DNA of 64,000 bases from Porticoccaceae bacterium (GTDB lineage: Bacteria > Pseudomonadota > Gammaproteobacteria > Pseudomonadales > Porticoccaceae), in contig JAQXBF010000037.1 in the NCBI GenBank assembly GCA_029252555.1, positions 1 through 64,000 on the forward strand, in the 5' to 3' direction. The notes beneath the pieces were generated by a model, which worked only from the letters and a program-made list of their open reading frames with translations, was not told where the DNA came from and made no database searches. Positions 60,480-64,000 of the stretch are shown in pieces. Each line of letters begins with the position of its first letter. Position 1 is the first letter of the stretch. The translations under genes and the position numbers were made by a program.

Positions 60480-61372
60480 AGTTTGCCGAGTAACTCATTC
60501 TTTAGATATTGGCGCAGGTCTTTACCAATTTCTTTATGTTCAAGGCCCAATTCAATGTTGGCTTTTAACAATCCCATCTTGCTGCCACAATCATAGCGGG
60601 TGCCCTCGTACTCGTAGGCCAACACCTGCTCTTCGGTGAGCAAGGTCTGAACGGCGTCGGTGAGCTGATACTCACCACCGGCGCCAGGCTTCAAAGCGGC
60701 GAGGTGGGCGAATAGTTGTGGTGTAAAAATATAGCGGCCGGTAACACCCATATCTGATGGTGCGTCTTCATGGGCTGGCTTCTCAACAATCTTATCCAAC
60801 AGGAACACGCGGTCGGTTTGCTTGGTACCGCTGATAACGCCGTAGGATGAAATCTCTGGGCCCGGCACTTTTTGCACGGCGATTACAGAGCTTTTGTAAA
60901 ACTCGAAGATCTCAACCATTTGCTTAACAGCACCTTTGCCATGGTGAATCAGGTCATCGGCCAGAATAACGGCAAAGGGTTCATCACCGACTAAATGGGC
61001 TGCTGTTGAAACCGCATGCCCCAGACCCAGTGCCTCTGTCTGACGAATATAGGTGCAGCTAACGCCTTTGGGCACCACATTTTGGGCGATAGCCAATAGC
61101 TCTTTTTTGCCTCGCTGTTCCAGCTGGTGCTCTAGCTCGTAAGCCTTGTCAAAGTGATCGGCAATGCTGCGCTTGGTGCGGCCAGTAACAAAGATTAAGT
61201 CTGTAATACCAGCTTCTACTGCCTCTTCTACTGCGTATTGAATTAGCGGCTTGTCGACAACTGGCATCATCTCTTTGGGGCTCGCCTTGGTTGCAGGTAA
61301 AAACCTTGTGCCCATTCCCGCTACTGGAAATACCGCTTTGCGCACCTTTTCACCGCGTCTTACATGGACCAT
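60476..61372 (-). CDS. galU: UTP-glucose-1-phosphate uridylyltransferase
   Basis: 298 residues. The nucleotidyltransferase signature FPVAGMGTRFLPATKASPKEMMPVVDKP is at about 15-42, and the GalU-specific regions follow (DDLIHHGKGAVKQM, VEKPAHEDAPSDMGVTGRYIFTP). It makes UDP-glucose for LPS core and exopolysaccharide. ATG 61372 has an AGGGAGA ribosome site. Confidence 0.97.
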   Translation of the reverse strand: MVHVRRGEKVRKAVFPVAGMGTRFLPATKASPKEMMPVVDKPLIQYAVEEAVEAGITDLIFVTGRTKRSIADHFDKAYELEHQLEQRGKKELLAIAQNVVPKGVSCTYIRQTEALGLGHAVSTAAHLVGDEPFAVILADDLIHHGKGAVKQMVEIFEFYKSSVIAVQKVPGPEISSYGVISGTKQTDRVFLLDKIVEKPAHEDAPSDMGVTGRYIFTPQLFAHLAALKPGAGGEYQLTDAVQTLLTEEQVLAYEYEGTRYDCGSKMGLLKANIELGLEHKEIGKDLRQYLKNELLGKL

Positions 61373-61544
61373 TAAAGTCTCCCTGATTAATTGCCATTAG
61401 TTGGATAATGGCCATTATATCCATAACTAGCGGAATCAACGCCACTAAATAGGCCTATTAGCATTGTATTACCCTATCTTTCTCGTTTGGCAGGTTTATA
61501 ATTGCGCCTTCTTTGTTTCGCAACAATATTTGTAGGTGGTATTC

Positions 61545-62501
61545 GTGAGCAATCTCTGTGCTCCTCCTGATACATTTCAGGGGCTTATAGCAAGGCTTCA
61601 GCAGTACTGGGCCGATCAAGGCTGTGTAGTGATGCAACCATTAGATATGGAAGTGGGTGCAGGGACATTTCACCCAGCAACCTTTTTGCGCTCCATAGGC
61701 CCTGAAGCGTGGAATGCGGCCTATGTGCAACCGAGCCGACGGCCTACAGATGGTCGCTATGGCGAAAACCCCAATCGTCTACAACATTATTATCAATTTC
61801 AGGTGGTGATGAAGCCATCGCCAGCAGATTTTCAGGAGCTCTATCTGAGATCTTTAGAGCATCTTGGTATTGATACTCTGGTTCACGATGTTCGATTTGT
61901 CGAAGATAACTGGGAGTCACCCACACTAGGGGCCTGGGGTCTTGGCTGGGAGATCTGGCTCAATGGAATGGAAGTGTCACAGTTCACCTATTTCCAACAG
62001 GTGGGCGGCCTTGAGTGCTATCCAGTGACGGGTGAGATTACCTACGGCCTAGAACGTATTGCCATGTACTTGCAAGGCGTAGACAGTATCTACGATTTAG
62101 TCTGGGCCCACGGGCCGCAGGGGGATGTTAGCTATGGCGATGTGTTCCTGCAAAATGAAGTAGAGGCATCAACCTTTAACTTTGAGCATGCGGATGTGGA
62201 CTTCCTGTTTGGTGCTTTCGACCAGTATGAAAAGGACGCAGTGAAGCTGACTGGCGCAAAACTGCCGCTTCCTGCCTATGAAATGGTAATGAAGGCATCC
62301 CATACTTTTAATTTACTTGATGCTCGCAAAGCTATCTCGGTTACCGAGCGTCAGCGCTATATTTTGCGCGTTCGCACATTGGCCAGAGGCGTGGCTCAGG
62401 GTTACTTTGACTCACGCATGGCAGCAGGCTTTCCCCTTGCGGATAAAGCGATTGCCGCCGAGGTTATGGCAAAACACACCGCTGCGGGAGAATCAAAGTG
62501 A
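61545..62501 (+). CDS. glyQ: Glycyl-tRNA synthetase alpha subunit
   Basis: 318 residues from GTG 61545, preferred over GTG 61536 because AGGTGG lies 5 bases upstream of the former. Typical class II alpha subunit: [23 protein letters not shown], the [19 protein letters not shown] motif, and [25 protein letters not shown]-like -10 occurs near 61497. It overlaps glyS by 4 bases. Confidence 0.97.
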   Translation: MSNLCAPPDTFQGLIARLQQYWADQGCVVMQPLDMEVGAGTFHPATFLRSIGPEAWNAAYVQPSRRPTDGRYGENPNRLQHYYQFQVVMKPSPADFQELYLRSLEHLGIDTLVHDVRFVEDNWESPTLGAWGLGWEIWLNGMEVSQFTYFQQVGGLECYPVTGEITYGLERIAMYLQGVDSIYDLVWAHGPQGDVSYGDVFLQNEVEASTFNFEHADVDFLFGAFDQYEKDAVKLTGAKLPLPAYEMVMKASHTFNLLDARKAISVTERQRYILRVRTLARGVAQGYFDSRMAAGFPLADKAIAAEVMAKHTAAGESK

Positions 62502-64000
62502 GTGCAGATTTTCTTCTCGAGCTGGGTACCGAAGAGCTGCCACCCAAGGCTCTGTTGGCGCTGTCTGAAGCTTTTACCGCCGGGATTATCGATGGCTTTG
62601 AAGCCGAGAATTTAAGTTTTGGTGGGGCAACGGCTTACGCTGCCCCGCGTCGTTTGGCTCTGGTGATCAAAGCTTTAGATACCCAGGCACCCAACGCAGA
62701 GGTTGTGGCTTGGGGCCCACCCGTTAAAGTTGCCTTCGATGCAGAGGGACAGCCAACAAGGGCCGCTGAAGCCTTTGCTAATAAAAATGGTATCGCTGTC
62801 ACCGATTTAAATAATCATATCGATAATGACGGCCAACAGGACAAGCTTTGTGTACGACGCACCGAGACTGGCGCCCTTACGCGGAGCCTTTTAGCTGATG
62901 TTATCAATAGCGCCCTGGCTGCCCTGCCCATTCCCAAGCGAATGCGCTGGGGTAGCAGCAAAGAAGAATTTATTCGCCCTGTGCAATGGGCGGTGTTGCT
63001 GTTTGACGGCCAGGTCTGTAAGGAAAAACTTTTAGGTATTACCTCTGGCAATACCAGCCGCGGGCATCGCTTCCATAGTGCCGGCGATATTGTTATCAAA
63101 TCCCCTGATTCCTATGTTGAACAGTTACATCAAGCCTATGTGATTGCTGACTTTGCCAAGCGTAGGGACATTATTCGCACCGGTGTTGAAAAGCTAGCTA
63201 CAGAATTAAAGGGTACTGCAGTGATTGATGAAGACCTGCTTAATGAGGTCAGTGCGCTTAATGAATGGCCCGTGCCCCTAATGGGCCGGTTTGATGAGCA
63301 TTTTCTGGAAGTGCCATCGCAGGCACTGATCTCATCAATGAAGGAGCATCAGAAATATTTCCATGTGGTGGGCCCTGACAATAAGCTAATGTCTGCATTT
63401 ATTACAGTGGCAAATATTGAAAGCAAAGACCCTGGACAAGTAATAAATGGTAACGAACGGGTGATACGCCCTCGACTTGCCGATGCCGCGTTCTTCTACA
63501 CTAACGATAAGAAGAGCTCTTTGGAAAGCCGCCGAGAGTCACTTAAGCAAGTGGTATTTCAAGTTGTGCTTGGCTCTGTCTATGACAAAACGGAGCGAGT
63601 CGCCGCATTGGCCGAAACACTGGCAAGCTACACTGGTGCCGATACTGCTTACGCACGCCGCGCCGCGAAGTTGAGTAAATCTGACTTGGTGACCGATATG
63701 GTTGGTGAGTTTGATGATCTGCAAGGCACCATGGGTCGCGACTATGCTCTTAATGATGGCGAGCCAGCAGAAGTGGCAGAGGCGCTTTTCGAGCAGTACC
63801 TCCCTCGCTTTGCCGGTGATGCCATTCCAAGCACCGCAGCTGGAGCCACTCTGGCTCTAGCGGATCGTCTTGATAGCTTGGTGGGCATATTTAGTATTGG
63901 CCAACAGCCTTCTGGTTCCAGAGATCCATTTGCATTGCGTCGCGCCAGCCTTGGTGTATTGCGCATTATTATTGAGCGCAATATTGACCTTGATTTAACC
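62498..64000 (+). CDS. glyS: Glycyl-tRNA synthetase beta subunit, 3' end beyond the window
   Basis: The first 501 codons of about 690. It starts at the GTG that overlaps the glyQ stop (GTGA). It has the family N-terminus [40 protein letters not shown] and [11 protein letters not shown]. The reading frame is open to base 64000. Both subunits form the alpha2-beta2 synthetase. Confidence 0.95.
   Translation, partial: MSADFLLELGTEELPPKALLALSEAFTAGIIDGFEAENLSFGGATAYAAPRRLALVIKALDTQAPNAEVVAWGPPVKVAFDAEGQPTRAAEAFANKNGIAVTDLNNHIDNDGQQDKLCVRRTETGALTRSLLADVINSALAALPIPKRMRWGSSKEEFIRPVQWAVLLFDGQVCKEKLLGITSGNTSRGHRFHSAGDIVIKSPDSYVEQLHQAYVIADFAKRRDIIRTGVEKLATELKGTAVIDEDLLNEVSALNEWPVPLMGRFDEHFLEVPSQALISSMKEHQKYFHVVGPDNKLMSAFITVANIESKDPGQVINGNERVIRPRLADAAFFYTNDKKSSLESRRESLKQVVFQVVLGSVYDKTERVAALAETLASYTGADTAYARRAAKLSKSDLVTDMVGEFDDLQGTMGRDYALNDGEPAEVAEALFEQYLPRFAGDAIPSTAAGATLALADRLDSLVGIFSIGQQPSGSRDPFALRRASLGVLRIIIERNIDLDLT

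Overview
The window is a chromosomal segment of a Gammaproteobacterium. It is about 85% flagellar: nearly the whole structural, export and regulatory gene set for one polar flagellum, followed by housekeeping genes (clcA-like, yaaA, ubiA/ubiC, lpxL-like, galU, glyQ/glyS). FlhF/FlhG, FlrA/FlrC-type sigma54 activators, PomA/PomB-like stators and FlgP/FlgT-like H-ring proteins indicate a polar, probably Na+-driven flagellum of the Vibrio/Pseudomonas style. A marine Cellvibrionales/SAR92-like host is a guess from gene content and cannot be proven from the sequence.

Layout. 1-3041: two flagellin genes (the first cut by the window edge), the second with a strong sigma28 promoter. 3434-4030: an AT-rich 2OG-Fe(II) oxygenase gene. 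4060-18401 (minus): flgBCDEFGHIJKL-fliD, behind a near-perfect sigma54 promoter. 18669-20757 (plus): flgA, flgM, flgN. 20777-24621 (minus): flhX-like, a second fliK-like gene, a LysM gene, flgT-like and flgP. 24933-29934 (plus): flhA-flhF-flhG-fliA, with a sigma54 promoter. 29950-38731 (minus): an unknown coiled-coil membrane protein with its own sigma28 promoter, a DamX/SPOR-like protein, then flhB-fliR-fliQ-fliP-fliO-fliN-fliM-fliK. 38803-47886 (minus): fliJIHGFE, an flrC-like activator and an flrA-like activator. 48107-51118 (plus): a CLC-type channel gene, a Sel1-repeat protein gene and fliS. 51374-54241 (minus): pomA and two tandem pomB paralogs. 54472-54883: two small overlapping genes. 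55050-56597: an M48/TPR metalloprotease gene with four in-frame stop codons. 56687-64000: yaaA, a DUF938 methyltransferase, ubiA, ubiC, lpxL-like, galU, glyQ and the 5' part of glyS.

Regulation can be read from the DNA. Four TGGCA-N6-TTGCW sigma54 sites sit before flrC-fliE.., fliK, flhA and flgB. Four sigma28 (FliA) candidates at exact N11 spacing sit before fliC, flgM, fliS and the unknown coiled-coil gene, and a weaker one sits before the oxygenase. The cascade would be FlrA to FlrC with sigma54, then FliA/FlgM. However, no histidine kinase lies between the two activators, the FlrC receiver lacks its phosphoacceptor aspartate, and the FlrA homolog lacks its N-terminal FleQ domain.

The most unusual points are the sigma28-driven unknown membrane protein beside fliA, the SPOR protein downstream of flhB, the oxygenase between flagellin and fliD, repeat modules shared by flagellin and FliD, doubled pomB genes with CxxC motifs, very large hook and hook-associated proteins, and the kinase-less activator pair. 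No tRNA, rRNA, CRISPR array or insertion sequence was recognised.
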